NCBI GenBank assembly: GCA_031411495.1
Contig: JANOBD010000151.1
Location: 1-64,000 of the forward strand
Reading direction: 5' to 3'
Origin: JANOBD01 sp031411495
Lineage (GTDB): Bacteria > Planctomycetota > Phycisphaerae > Tepidisphaerales > Tepidisphaeraceae
DNA: 64,000 nt
In this document: in pieces, positions 24,784 through 33,521 of the stretch
Position numbering within the stretch: the stretch's first letter is position 1
Layout of the letters: every line of letters starts with the position of its first letter
The notes under the pieces: model-generated
Told to the model about the DNA's origin: nothing
What the model saw: the letters and a program-made list of their open reading frames with translations, nothing else
The model's database searches: none
Translations under genes and position numbers: made by a program

Positions 24784-27105
24784 TCAAAGAAGGACGTCGG
24801 CGTTGTTACCACGATTTCGGTTCGGCCGGGCGGTGATGTCGACGGTTTTGCTCAGCGACGTTCCGTAACGCTGCGCGAGGATGAGGAGGTCGTCGAAATC
24901 GACCTTTCCGTCGGTCGAGTAGCTGAAGTTTCCTTGCGAGAAGGTTTTGCCGGACTCGCCGTAGTTCTGGGCCAGGATCAGGAGGTCTGAAAAGTTTACG
25001 GCACGGTCGTGATTGGCGTCGGCCATCATGAAGAAGAAGCCGAAGGTGTAATCAGCGGCCATGGGTGGTCCGCCGACGCTGGTGACGCCGCTGGCTTTGA
25101 CCCGGACGGTGTAGTCGCCATTGGTGAGGCCGTTGTAGAAGACGACCGTCCCGGTGTTGGTCACGTTGTTGTAGTTCAGCGAGTAGGCCGGCGGGGTCGG
25201 TCCGGGGCCGGTGACGACGAGGTCGCCGATGGTGAAGCTGGTCACGACGCTCTGATTGAAGGTGATGTCGGCGCTTTGCGGATAGGTGTCATATTGAAAG
25301 CTGGACGCGATGACGACCGGCCCGCCGACCGTGTCGTTGTCGCGGAGGACGAGCGTGGTCGAGCGGTTGAAACCCGCATCATAGGTGAGCGTGGTGCCGA
25401 CGGTGAAGGTGATGGTCTCATCGCCTTCGCCGAGCAGATCGTCGATGGGGGTGAGCACCACGTTGGTGAACGTCGCGCCGGCCGCAATGGTCACCTCGGT
25501 CGAGGTGGTCGTGCCGTTGCCGAAGAGAATACCGGTCGCATTGAAATCACGATTGGCGCCGCGTGGGGTGGCGGTGCCGCTCGTGGTGAGGACGATCGTT
25601 TCGGCGTAGGGAAGGGCCTGGCTTCGGGTCACGAGGAATGAGGTGCCGACCGAACCTTGTTCGTACATGTTGGGCTGAAGGGTGCCGACGGAAATGAGGG
25701 AGCCGACATCGACGACGCGCGCCACGGAGCCGTCACTGCCGGCGATGACGATCTTGCGGACCGGCGCGATTTGCGATCCGGTGATCGCGAGCACGCCGGT
25801 CGTGTCGTAGTTCGAATCCACGTCGAACTTGTGAATCCCGTCGCCGCTGAAGCGCGTATCCAGCACGCCGTCGAAGGTGTACGCGGCGATGACCAGATCG
25901 CTCCCCACGGCGCCGCCAACCAGCAATCCTCCCAAGTAGTTGATCGCGATGCCGCCGGCGTTTTCAAATCCGCCGGTGTCGGTTTCGACGTATCCGGTTC
26001 CGTTCGGGCCAAAGGCACCATCTAGCGCACCAGTAACGTGATAGCGGACGGTCATGAAGTTGTGGTCGGCGGGGTTAAAGCCAAATTTGTGCGTGCCGGT
26101 GACGACAATTCGGTTGCCGGGCTGAACTACTACGCCGGCCGCTTCGGAATTGCCGTCGGTTTCGAAGACGGTGGTGACTGCGCCGTCGCCGTCGAAGGTG
26201 TTGTCGGGTTGGCCGGTGCTATTGAAGCGTGCGACGGCAAACCTTGAGTGATCGAAGTCATCAAGATCCAGGTCCATTACGCCAGCGACTACAATCTGGC
26301 CGTACCGCGGATCGGTACTGGGGTTGCCGCTGTAGTCGATGGTGACGGCCGTGGCGGATTCCCAGTTGCCGAAGCTGTAGACGACTTTTCCATCGCCGTC
26401 GAAGCTGGGGTCCAATGCGCCAGTTGTTGTCAGGCGTGCCATCGCAAAGTCGGTGTCGAAATTGAGAAACCCCGCCAATCGCGTGCCGACCGCGAGGATG
26501 CGATGCTGCCGGTCGATCATGATGGCGTTGGCGGCGCTATGGCCCTCCAGAAGGCCGTCGAATTGCATGGTGACCAGCGCATCCCCGCCGCCGAATGTCG
26601 GATCGGGCGAGCCGCTGGGCTGGAGCCGTGCGATGGCGAACTCCTGTTCCTGGCGGGAGGCGTTGTAGACGTCGCCGCAGATGACGATGGTGCCATCCGT
26701 GCCATCGACGTCGATGCCGGCGATGTACATGAGGTCGTACTCGGCAAAGCCGTCGCCGCCGCCGAAGGTGGTGTCAATCGTGCCATTGACGTTCAGGCGA
26801 ACAACGCCGTAGAGATAGGACCCGCCGCCTTCCGGACTGTCTCCGCCCGCTCTGGCGGCGATATCCACGCGCCGTCCGGCCAGCAGCACCTTGCCGTCCA
26901 CCTGAATGGCGACATCCACCGTTTGGAACGGCCGGGTGGCGGTGCCGGTGCCATACGGCAAATCTACCGAATACTTGCCGTCCGCGCTGAATCCGGGGTC
27001 AAGATCCCCCGCATTAAGCAGGCGACGGGAATCCAAGGCTTCGCAGGATGCCCTGCGCAGACGATGGGAAACGTTCATTGCCGCGACCGACGACTGTTTA
27101 AGCAT
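24784..27105 (-). CDS. Secreted delta-60 repeat protein with Calx-beta-like and dockerin-like domains
   Basis: The 773-residue protein opens with the planctomycete export-associated motif LDSRRLL at residues 24-30. Seven delta-60 repeats follow, marked by LDxxFxxDG motifs (TTFGGGDG, PTFGGGDA, PSFDGDGK, NTFDGDGA, GAFGPNGT, TRFSGDGI), likely forming a propeller. A Calx-beta-like segment is visible (DFNATGILFGNGT; LLGEGDETITFTVG). The C-terminus has two calcium-loop motifs, DANHDRAVNFSDLLILAQ and DGKVDFDDLLILAQRYG, as in type I dockerins. TGGAG lies 5 nt before the ATG at 27105. Its surface role is unknown. Confidence 0.85.
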   Translation of the reverse strand: MLKQSSVAAMNVSHRLRRASCEALDSRRLLNAGDLDPGFSADGKYSVDLPYGTGTATRPFQTVDVAIQVDGKVLLAGRRVDIAARAGGDSPEGGGSYLYGVVRLNVNGTIDTTFGGGDGFAEYDLMYIAGIDVDGTDGTIVICGDVYNASRQEQEFAIARLQPSGSPDPTFGGGDALVTMQFDGLLEGHSAANAIMIDRQHRILAVGTRLAGFLNFDTDFAMARLTTTGALDPSFDGDGKVVYSFGNWESATAVTIDYSGNPSTDPRYGQIVVAGVMDLDLDDFDHSRFAVARFNSTGQPDNTFDGDGAVTTVFETDGNSEAAGVVVQPGNRIVVTGTHKFGFNPADHNFMTVRYHVTGALDGAFGPNGTGYVETDTGGFENAGGIAINYLGGLLVGGAVGSDLVIAAYTFDGVLDTRFSGDGIHKFDVDSNYDTTGVLAITGSQIAPVRKIVIAGSDGSVARVVDVGSLISVGTLQPNMYEQGSVGTSFLVTRSQALPYAETIVLTTSGTATPRGANRDFNATGILFGNGTTTSTEVTIAAGATFTNVVLTPIDDLLGEGDETITFTVGTTLTYDAGFNRSTTLVLRDNDTVGGPVVIASSFQYDTYPQSADITFNQSVVTSFTIGDLVVTGPGPTPPAYSLNYNNVTNTGTVVFYNGLTNGDYTVRVKASGVTSVGGPPMAADYTFGFFFMMADANHDRAVNFSDLLILAQNYGESGKTFSQGNFSYSTDGKVDFDDLLILAQRYGTSLSKTVDITARPNRNRGNNADVLL

Positions 27106-27144
27106 GACCACTCCAGCGGTGAAACAGGTCGATAGCGGCCGGCC

Positions 27145-27534
27145 CTACCCGACAGATATCAACGGGGAATGCGCTGGCCAATCGACAGAATAGCCTCTCA
27201 GAGAGATAGGAGGAGCACCCACACTTCCCAACACGCTAAATCTGCGCGATCGCAGATCGACCGACAACCCGCAGTTCAGGATTGAGGTCGATACGCGCCG
27301 CTCGGGGTGCTGCGCTGTTAATCCCGGTTGTGCCGTTGCCATCGACGTTCCGTACCGCTGCGCGAGGATGAGGAGGTCGTCGAACCCGACCAGTCCGTCC
27401 GCGGAGTAGTCGTTGTTGCCTTGGCTGAAGGTGCGTCCCGATTGGCCGCAGCTCTGAGCGACGATCAGCAGGTCGGAGAAGTTGACGGCGCGGTCGTGAT
27501 TGGCGTCGGCCATCATGAAGAAGAGGAAATTCAA
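27145..27534 (-). pseudogene. Truncated copy of a dockerin-like C-terminus
   Basis: Residues 1-68 of this frame (27331-27534) repeat the C-terminal two-loop dockerin region of the neighbouring delta-60 protein: FMMADANHDRAVNFSDLLIV and VGFDDLLILAQRYGTS. Nothing of the propeller or N-terminus is present upstream, and the following residues to 27145 look random. It is best read as the remains of a second, tandem paralogue or a duplication scar. Confidence 0.6.
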
Positions 27535-27725
27535 GGGTATGCAGCTATTTGATGTCGACCTTGCCTCGGTTCCAAATCTTACGAAACCGCTACGTCTCGA
27601 TGCCGTGGCCGGAACTCCGCGCGCCCCAGTTGTGCAGCGGTAACCGTCCGCAACGCGTGGTTCGCTGTGCTACGGCCTGCTTAAAGACTTACGCACCCTT
27701 TGATCCCCTCTTTGATCTGCGGCGA

Positions 27726-28307
27726 TCAACGCGCGAACGAGAAGTATGACATCATGCCCAGGACGTACGCGCCGCTCACCGCCAGGCACAGCAATCCCCA
27801 CCTGTGATTCCTCACGCGCTTCCACCACAGGTAAACGCCGGTGAACGCGAACAGGATCATCGACACGCCGGCAATGTCGCTGAAGAGTGCGACCGCATCG
27901 AAGAGGAACGATCCGCCGTAGCCGCGCACCTTGTGGAGCATGATCAACACGCCGACCCATCCGGTACGCTGCGTCGTCACCAGGACCTCGCTGCTGCCGT
28001 CGGGAATATCCACACGCACCATCGTGCCGGGATGATTGACCCAGAAGCGGGTCATGCCCGGCGGCTGTTTCTGAGGAAACTGGATCAGGCCCGGCAGACG
28101 AAGTTGTTCCTGCGCTGCGGCGGCAAGCGGCTCGGTCGATAACTCGGCGACGCCTTGCAGCGCGGCTTTCCGCGTCGTCGGCGGCGGCGACACGTTCGCG
28201 AACCATGGGCGGTGAACCATGATGTAGCCGCTGATGAAATACATCCCCAGGAAGGCCAGGATAATCACCGAGCTGAAGAGATGAACCTTGCGAACGAGGT
28301 GATACAT
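27726..28307 (-). CDS. PepSY-associated membrane protein, second gene of pair
   Basis: The 193-residue protein has an N-terminal hydrophobic helix after MYHLVRKVHLFSSVIILAFLG written here as VHLFSSVIILAFLGMYFISG, a 90-residue extracytoplasmic loop, and two C-terminal helices (VSMILFAFTGVYLWWKRVR; WGLLCLAVSGAYVLGMMSYF). VHLFSS and GVYLWWKR are PepSY-TM signatures. It starts 4 nt after its partner's stop, so the two are co-transcribed and probably form a complex. Relatives are linked to ferric-reductase or siderophore functions, but no TonB receptor is adjacent. Confidence 0.75.
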   Translation of the reverse strand: MYHLVRKVHLFSSVIILAFLGMYFISGYIMVHRPWFANVSPPPTTRKAALQGVAELSTEPLAAAAQEQLRLPGLIQFPQKQPPGMTRFWVNHPGTMVRVDIPDGSSEVLVTTQRTGWVGVLIMLHKVRGYGGSFLFDAVALFSDIAGVSMILFAFTGVYLWWKRVRNHRWGLLCLAVSGAYVLGMMSYFSFAR

Positions 28308-28311
28308 GACG

Positions 28312-28992
28312 TTACTCGCCGACGGTTACCAGTATCATCAACGCAATCGATACCGCGCCGGCGGCGACCAGAACCAGCAATCCGATGCGCCGCTGGCGTC
28401 GCCCGACGATCCACAGGTACACACCACTCATGATCGCGGCGAACACGAAGAGCGTGCCCACCTCCGTGTGCCACCGCCAACTGCTCGCGATCACCGACTC
28501 GGGGTAGGACGTGCCGGCGTAGTCATGCAGTTCGCGGATCAGCGACCAGACGCTGCCTCGCGTCTGCGTGATCGTGGCGGTCCCGCCGCTCACGTCCACG
28601 TCGTACATCTTTCCCGGGCGGACAAAGTGTGCGTGGTAGGTGTCGGCATCGATCCACTGGCCGTCGAAACTGGTAAACGGCACGGCGAACGAGCCCATCG
28701 CGTGAAGGATCGCCAGGTTGTTCTCCCGCCGAATCGGAAGCGACTCGAGTACGTCCAACCCATCGGCCCGTTTCGGATCGGACATCGGCATCGTCCACGT
28801 CGTCACGCTCACGGGTGATTTGGTGAACGCGAACGGATGGTTGAAATTGAGAACGCTGATCCCGAAGAGGATGAGAAAGCCAAAGCAGAGCAGCCCGCCG
28901 TACATGTGCACATTCAGAATGACGCGGCGGAGCCACGAAGGCGTTCTCGAGCACGCCTGGATTGGTCTGAGGATGGCGGGCACATCGTCCAT
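28312..28992 (-). CDS. PepSY-associated membrane protein, first gene of pair
   Basis: The 226-residue protein has the PepSY-TM pattern: LRRVILNVHMYGGLLCFGFL as first helix, a large outer loop (FTSFDGQWIDADTYHAHFV), a helix with SSWRWHTEVGTLFVFAAIMS leading to GVYLWIVGRR, and a last helix. The histidines in NVHMYG and RWHTEVG could ligate haem in reductase-like proteins. The start at 28992 has AGGA about 9 nt upstream; an ATG at 29058 would add a cysteine-containing tail. It forms a pair with the next gene. Confidence 0.75.
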   Translation of the reverse strand: MDDVPAILRPIQACSRTPSWLRRVILNVHMYGGLLCFGFLILFGISVLNFNHPFAFTKSPVSVTTWTMPMSDPKRADGLDVLESLPIRRENNLAILHAMGSFAVPFTSFDGQWIDADTYHAHFVRPGKMYDVDVSGGTATITQTRGSVWSLIRELHDYAGTSYPESVIASSWRWHTEVGTLFVFAAIMSGVYLWIVGRRQRRIGLLVLVAAGAVSIALMILVTVGE

Positions 28993-29292
28993 GCCGCTCA
29001 ATCCTACCGGATCGGCGTCGGGCTGCGCATCGCAGGGTTCGCACGGATCTGGGGGCATCAAATGCGCGGAGAGAGCTACGTCCCCTTTGATCGCTCCAGC
29101 AATCTCACACGAGAGGCGGCAGGAGCACTGCGGCGCCCGAATGTTCGTTACTTTCTAAGCCGAGATGCTTTGTGGCCCCGCTTGGACATCGCCGGCCGCG
29201 CATCTCGATCGCATCAACGGCCAGGTTGATCGATCGTTTTCACATTGGCAAAAGCGTATTAATTAAAACGAGCTACGTCCCCGTATCGCTCC
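28993..29292. other. Divergent gap upstream of the pseudopilin gene
   Basis: About 300 nt between the PepSY operon and the hairpin element preceding the pseudopilin gene. It holds the possible N-terminal extension of the PepSY gene and an AT-rich patch at about 29240-29272 (GTATTAATTAAAACGAG) that may be a promoter. No gene is seen. Confidence 0.4.
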
Positions 29293-29362
29293 CGCGACTC
29301 TCTCTCCCTCTGCCGCCTGCGTGGATTCGGGTTTACCCCGCCACGCAGGCGGTTGTTTTTTT
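29293..29362 (+). ncRNA. CU-rich leader plus terminator hairpin, copy 2, upstream of the pseudopilin gene
   Basis: Second copy of the element at 24599-24667. The stem CCGCCTGCGTGG (29313-29324) pairs with 29341-29352 and is followed by TTGTTTTTTT. Stem, T-run and 21 nt of CU-rich leader are conserved while the loop differs. It sits about 105 nt before the pseudopilin start, so it could be an attenuator of that gene or an independent small RNA. Confidence 0.55.
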
Positions 29363-29467
29363 GACACATCAAGTTGCTGCGAGCCCGTACACTGCCTTTC
29401 GAGATCCGACTGGATTCGATCGCCCTCGCGCGAACGGTCTCGCAAGTCAGGGTTTGGAGGCAATGGA

Positions 29468-30283
29468 ATGTTCGGCCAATCGGGATCGTCCGCGTGTCAC
29501 CGCGTGCCGCGGCAGGCCACCATTGATCGCACTCAATGTTTTCGTTCAACGGCCCGCGCGTTCGCGCCGTCGGCATTTACGCTCGTGGAACTGCTCGTCG
29601 TGATCGGCATCATCGCCGTGCTCATTTCCATCCTGCTGCCGGCACTGTCCAAGGCACGCGAGAGCGCGACGCGTGTGGATTGTGCTTCCAACCTGCGCTG
29701 CTTCGGACAGGCGTTCCAACTCTACAGCGTGACCAACAAGGGCTCGTTTCCCTACAACGGCGACGCGAAGCCGCCGTGGTGTCCGGTCGGCGGGAAAGAT
29801 CTGAGCTGGAACAGCTCGATCATGCAGGATGAGTTCTTTCAGAAATGCCTGCTCAAGAACAAGAGCATCGAGCAGCGATCGCGGAACAACATCCTCTTCT
29901 GCCCGACTCAGGACTGGCACCGCCTGCTCACCAACGATCCATCACTCGCCGGCGGATTGATCGGCTACTTCATCCTCCCGCACCGCCTGCCGCGGACGCA
30001 GTCGGCCATGAACTATTCCTTTGCAGGCAACGGCTGGGTGGAGAAGCAGAAAGTCGGCGGCAAGTACCGCATGGCCCCGATCATGTCCGACCTGCTTCAA
30101 TACGAGGGCACGGCCAGAACCTGGAGCCAGGCCACCAGCCACATCAAGAACAACGCTCCCGTCGGCGGCAACTTCCTATTCGAAGACGGGCATGTGCGCT
30201 TCTACGACTTCGGCGAGGTCAAGAAGGGCGCGACGCTGGGGAGTTGGGAGTGCTGGTACAACGTGGATTTGAACTGGAAGTGA
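29468..30283 (+). CDS. Type II secretion pseudopilin-like protein (H-X9-DG family)
   Basis: The 271-residue protein has a 33-residue leader ending in the prepilin peptidase motif SAFTLVELLVVIGIIAVLIS, where cleavage would occur before phenylalanine and glutamate is at position +5. A typical N-terminal pilin helix follows. The C-terminal part ends with GGNFLFEDGHVRFYDF, the histidine/DG region shared by large planctomycete pseudopilin families. These proteins are numerous in Phycisphaerae and of unknown cargo. GGAGG lies about 7 nt before the ATG. A terminator-like hairpin lies in its leader. Confidence 0.85.
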   Translation: MFGQSGSSACHRVPRQATIDRTQCFRSTARAFAPSAFTLVELLVVIGIIAVLISILLPALSKARESATRVDCASNLRCFGQAFQLYSVTNKGSFPYNGDAKPPWCPVGGKDLSWNSSIMQDEFFQKCLLKNKSIEQRSRNNILFCPTQDWHRLLTNDPSLAGGLIGYFILPHRLPRTQSAMNYSFAGNGWVEKQKVGGKYRMAPIMSDLLQYEGTARTWSQATSHIKNNAPVGGNFLFEDGHVRFYDFGEVKKGATLGSWECWYNVDLNWK

Positions 30284-30320
30284 CCTCACGTTCAAGCGTA
30301 TAACTCAATGTCAGGCAACA

Positions 30321-30677
30321 ATGAACACCGGTGAACATCTTGATTACGAATCGCCACATCAGGCTGAGAGCCGTTCGACGCTAGATCGCCTATACACGTG
30401 GTGTATGCGCACGGTTCTCTTGATAGTGCCTATATGTGCGATCGCGGTGTTAACGCATTCTGAGACCACTGTGAAGTTTTGTGGAGGGCTGGTTGATTCG
30501 ATCATAATGTTTAATGGAGCGGTTGCGGTGGGCTTTGTATTGTTTCCTAGACGCCACGTTCATAATTGGGGACGGTTCACTATGCTGTTAGGAGTCACGC
30601 TCGTCGAGCTCTTGATGTATTGGGTTGCGGGCGGTCTAAGGCTTAGCCAGACTACTTCGTCGAATAACTGGTTTTAG
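30321..30677 (+). CDS. Small three-helix membrane protein, 118 aa
   Basis: The protein has three hydrophobic stretches: VLLIVPICAIAVLTHS, GLVDSIIMFNGAVAVGFVLF and FTMLLGVTLVELLMYWVAGG. A cytosolic N-terminus of about 25 residues precedes them. Base composition is less GC-rich than its neighbours, suggesting foreign origin or weak selection. The family is unknown. It lies 37 nt after the pseudopilin gene and ends in a clear terminator, so the two may be co-transcribed. Confidence 0.6.
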   Translation: MNTGEHLDYESPHQAESRSTLDRLYTWCMRTVLLIVPICAIAVLTHSETTVKFCGGLVDSIIMFNGAVAVGFVLFPRRHVHNWGRFTMLLGVTLVELLMYWVAGGLRLSQTTSSNNWF

Positions 30678-30686
30678 GCGCACGAT

Positions 30687-30726
30687 CAAAGGGAGAGTAG
30701 CTCGTTGATTCTCCCTTTGTTTTTTC
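30687..30726 (+). terminator. Rho-independent terminator
   Basis: CAAAGGGAGA (30687-30696) pairs with TCTCCCTTTG (30710-30719), followed by six Ts. It ends the pseudopilin and small membrane protein unit. Confidence 0.85.
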
Positions 30727-30855
30727 TGAGGCTATGTCCCACTTGATTCCCTCTCTAAGGCAACGAGGTATTACGTGACAGCGGATTTGCAGCCGAGTTG
30801 TGCTTGGTAGAGTCACATCGACTCAGCGACACCGGAACTTTGAAGAGAGGCAACG

Positions 30856-31908
30856 ATGTCATTGTTAGGTTGCGCGTCGAAAGCGGCCGTGGCCTGTCTC
30901 GGCATGACGTTGCTTTGCAGTGCGCAGGCGACGGCCTGCTGCCCGGCACCGCGCGAAGGCGCTCTGGCGGTGAATGCGGATCAGACGGTGATTCTGTTGT
31001 GGGATGCCGAGGCAGGTGTCGAGCATTTTATTCGGCAAGCCGATTTTAGAGGTAACGACCGCGAGTTCGGTTTCATCGTCCCCACACCGGCCGAGCCGGA
31101 GTTGGCGGAATCGGGAAGTGAAGCATTCCCTATCCTCGCTCGTCTCACAGCACCGCTTGTGAAATCCAGCGGCGGGGGAATGTCGATGGGATGCGCCGCG
31201 AGCGGCCCTTCGACTGCCGGGGCGCAGGTGCAGATTGTTCAAGAAAAGCGGTTTGCCGGGTTCGATGCGGTCGTGCTTCGTGCCGAGTCTGGGCGCGCGC
31301 TCGGCGACTGGCTGCGCGACCACGACTACGCGAACTCGCCTGAGCTTCAAGACTGGGCGCAGCCCTACATAGCGAAGCAGTGGTTCTTCACCGCGATGAA
31401 AATCGCGAAGAGCGCAGACCAACCTGCTGATTTGACCGTGCGCGCCGCGGCGTTGCGGCTGAGTTTCAAGACGGACCGCCCGCTCTTCCCTTATCGAGAG
31501 CCCGACTACAAGGGCCGCAACGAACTGCTTGGTGCCAAGACGCGATTGCTGCGCCTATTCGTCATCGCTGAGGAGCGCCAGACGGGACACTTTGAGCAGG
31601 ACGACTCCTGGACGGGACAGGTGACGTGGGCGGGGCCGATTGGGCCGAGAGACCAGAAGCGCCTCCTCAATTCGTTGCAGATCTCGACGGCCATCGGGCA
31701 GACACCTTGGTATTTGACCGAATTCGAGGACCACTGGCCGTACTCGCCGGCTCCATCCGACCTTTACTTTTCCAGGAGCGCCGATCAGTCGCCCGTCGCA
31801 CGGCCGATGCAAGCGGCAGCAGCAGAGGCATCGCAAGCCGATGCTACGCTCGTGTTGATGGCGGCGTTCGTCGGCGTTCCATTCCTGGCCGCGCGGCGTC
31901 GACTGTGA
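30856..31908 (+). CDS. DUF2330 family exported protein
   Basis: The 350-residue product has a signal peptide ending near QATACCPAPREG, the cysteine-containing start typical of DUF2330. This is followed by VNADQTVILLWDAEAGVEHF and FGFIVPTPAEPELAESGS, both diagnostic. The C-terminus is a short hydrophobic helix with arginines (LVLMAAFVGVPFLAARRRL), like a sorting or anchor tail. GAGAGGC precedes the ATG. The family has no defined function; it is common in planctomycetes and myxobacteria. Confidence 0.8.
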   Translation: MSLLGCASKAAVACLGMTLLCSAQATACCPAPREGALAVNADQTVILLWDAEAGVEHFIRQADFRGNDREFGFIVPTPAEPELAESGSEAFPILARLTAPLVKSSGGGMSMGCAASGPSTAGAQVQIVQEKRFAGFDAVVLRAESGRALGDWLRDHDYANSPELQDWAQPYIAKQWFFTAMKIAKSADQPADLTVRAAALRLSFKTDRPLFPYREPDYKGRNELLGAKTRLLRLFVIAEERQTGHFEQDDSWTGQVTWAGPIGPRDQKRLLNSLQISTAIGQTPWYLTEFEDHWPYSPAPSDLYFSRSADQSPVARPMQAAAAEASQADATLVLMAAFVGVPFLAARRRL

Positions 31909-32516
31909 TCCGACGGTCAAAGGCAGAATCCAACAGTACGTAACTCTCTGAATCCCACACTGCTTGCCGCGCGGTCCACGCATTCAGGAATTTGTTAGCG
32001 GTCAATCTCGCGAACTCGCTATGTACCAATGCCGCGGCGGGAGTTCCGCGCGCCGATGTTGTCGAGACGCAAGTGGTCGTGTCGCCGCCGGCGACCTTGG
32101 CCAAAAGCGATGCCCTGTAGGTCGGTTCGCTGTTCCGGGAATGCAAGTGTGCTTGCGAGGTGATGCATCGTGTCGAAGATCGAGCCCATAGCCCTGAGAT
32201 GTCCCAACCGTTTTTCCGGCATCGAGTTGCGCTCGGTCTGCGTTCAAAGTGGGACTGTTCGAATGCAACGAAATGCAACGAAATGCAAGACTTTGAAGGA
32301 GTGGTACGGAGTCGCATCCGGACGAGACGACACTGCGACGGCGCGGAGATTCAGGGGCGAGACGTCCCTGCCACAGCGCCCACGCCAACCCTGCTTTCAC
32401 CGGTTTCGAATCCGCGCCTCGCCTTCGCCGCGCTCCGCAGGACGCACTACACTCCGGCGAGACATCCATCGTCCCGGCCCAACCGGAACGGACGGCTCAC
32501 CAACAACGGTTTCCCC
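31909..32516. other. 608-nt gap before mqnA
   Basis: No convincing gene. Open frames run across both strands but lack ribosome sites and family features. A short tandem duplication, AATGCAACGAAATGCAACGA, lies at about 32264-32287. The right end must contain the mqnA promoter. Confidence 0.4.
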
Positions 32517-33395
32517 ATGACCAATCCCTCACCACTCTCGGTCCGATCTCCCGAAACCGCCGACCAGCGCGCGATCCCGCGTCCGCCGATCCGCGTTGCG
32601 AGTGTCGGCTTCGTCAACTCCCGACCGCTGATCGACGGGCTCGATCAGAACCCCGGCATCAAGCTCACGATGGCGGTGCCGTCGAAATTGATCGGCATCC
32701 TCAAGGCCGGCGAGGCGGATGTCGCCCTGCTGCCGACGATCGATTACCACGCCATTCCCGGCCTGCGGATGATCCCCTCCGGCGGCATCGGCTGTTTCGG
32801 GCACACGCTCACCGTCCGGCTCTTCTCGCACGTGCCGGCCGCGCAGATCCGTGCCGTGGCGTGTGATTCAGACTCGCACACGTCGGTCGCCCTCTCGAAA
32901 ATCCTCTTCGCCAGGCTCTACAAGACTTCGCCGACGTTCGTCGACCTGAAGCACGCGACCTCCGCACACGACGAAGCTCGGCTGTTGATCGGCGACAAGG
33001 TGATCTGCGAAGAGCCGCTCGGGTTCGAGCACCAGATCGACCTCGGCGACGCGTGGAAGCAGCTGACCGGGCTGCCGTTCGTCTTTGCGATCTGGTGCGC
33101 CATGCCGGGCGTCGAGTTGGGAGACCTGCCGCAGGAACTGGAGCGGGCGCGAAAGCGTGGCTTGGCGAATGCGCAAAAGATCGTGGACAAAAACGCCGTC
33201 CCGCGCGGCTGGCCGGCGGGCATCGCTCTGCAGTACCTGACGATGTATCTCAAGTACGACATCGGCCCGCGGCAACTGGAAGCGATCCGGACCTTCCACG
33301 ATTACGCCGATGAACTGGGCCTTCTTCCCGGTCCGCGGCAGCCGTTGGAGGTCGTGCAGATCAGCCAGCCCGCAGGGCTGTGGGAGAACGATTGA
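32517..33395 (+). CDS. mqnA: MqnA, chorismate dehydratase of the futalosine menaquinone pathway
   Basis: The 292-residue protein belongs to the MqnA/MqnD periplasmic-binding-like fold. It carries IRVASVGFVNSRPLIDGL near residue 22, GEADVALLPTIDYHAIPG, TSVALSKILFARLY and HATSAHDEARLLIGDKVI. MqnA removes water from chorismate to make 3-(1-carboxyvinyl)oxybenzoate, the first step of menaquinone synthesis without MenF/MenD. The ATG at 32517 was chosen because upstream codons in the open frame look non-coding. No other mqn genes are in the window. MqnD is a less likely alternative. Confidence 0.88.
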   Translation: MTNPSPLSVRSPETADQRAIPRPPIRVASVGFVNSRPLIDGLDQNPGIKLTMAVPSKLIGILKAGEADVALLPTIDYHAIPGLRMIPSGGIGCFGHTLTVRLFSHVPAAQIRAVACDSDSHTSVALSKILFARLYKTSPTFVDLKHATSAHDEARLLIGDKVICEEPLGFEHQIDLGDAWKQLTGLPFVFAIWCAMPGVELGDLPQELERARKRGLANAQKIVDKNAVPRGWPAGIALQYLTMYLKYDIGPRQLEAIRTFHDYADELGLLPGPRQPLEVVQISQPAGLWEND

Positions 33396-33521
33396 CGACG
33401 GGCCGACAGGCTCAATCGCCCGGCGGCCGCGGAAAACGGTTGCCCAAGCCTGTTAAATCGTTAAACTTCTCGGAGGCAAGCGGATTGCCTGCTCGCCCGG
33501 CGCACACTGCCGGCAACCGAC

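Noticed and set aside
29293..29362. Riboswitch upstream of the pseudopilin gene
   Set aside because: Only a single hairpin with a T-run; no aptamer-like conserved junctions. Treated as a terminator or small RNA element.
31844..32317. 157-codon minus-strand frame before mqnA
   Set aside because: No ribosome site, no family features, low coding character.
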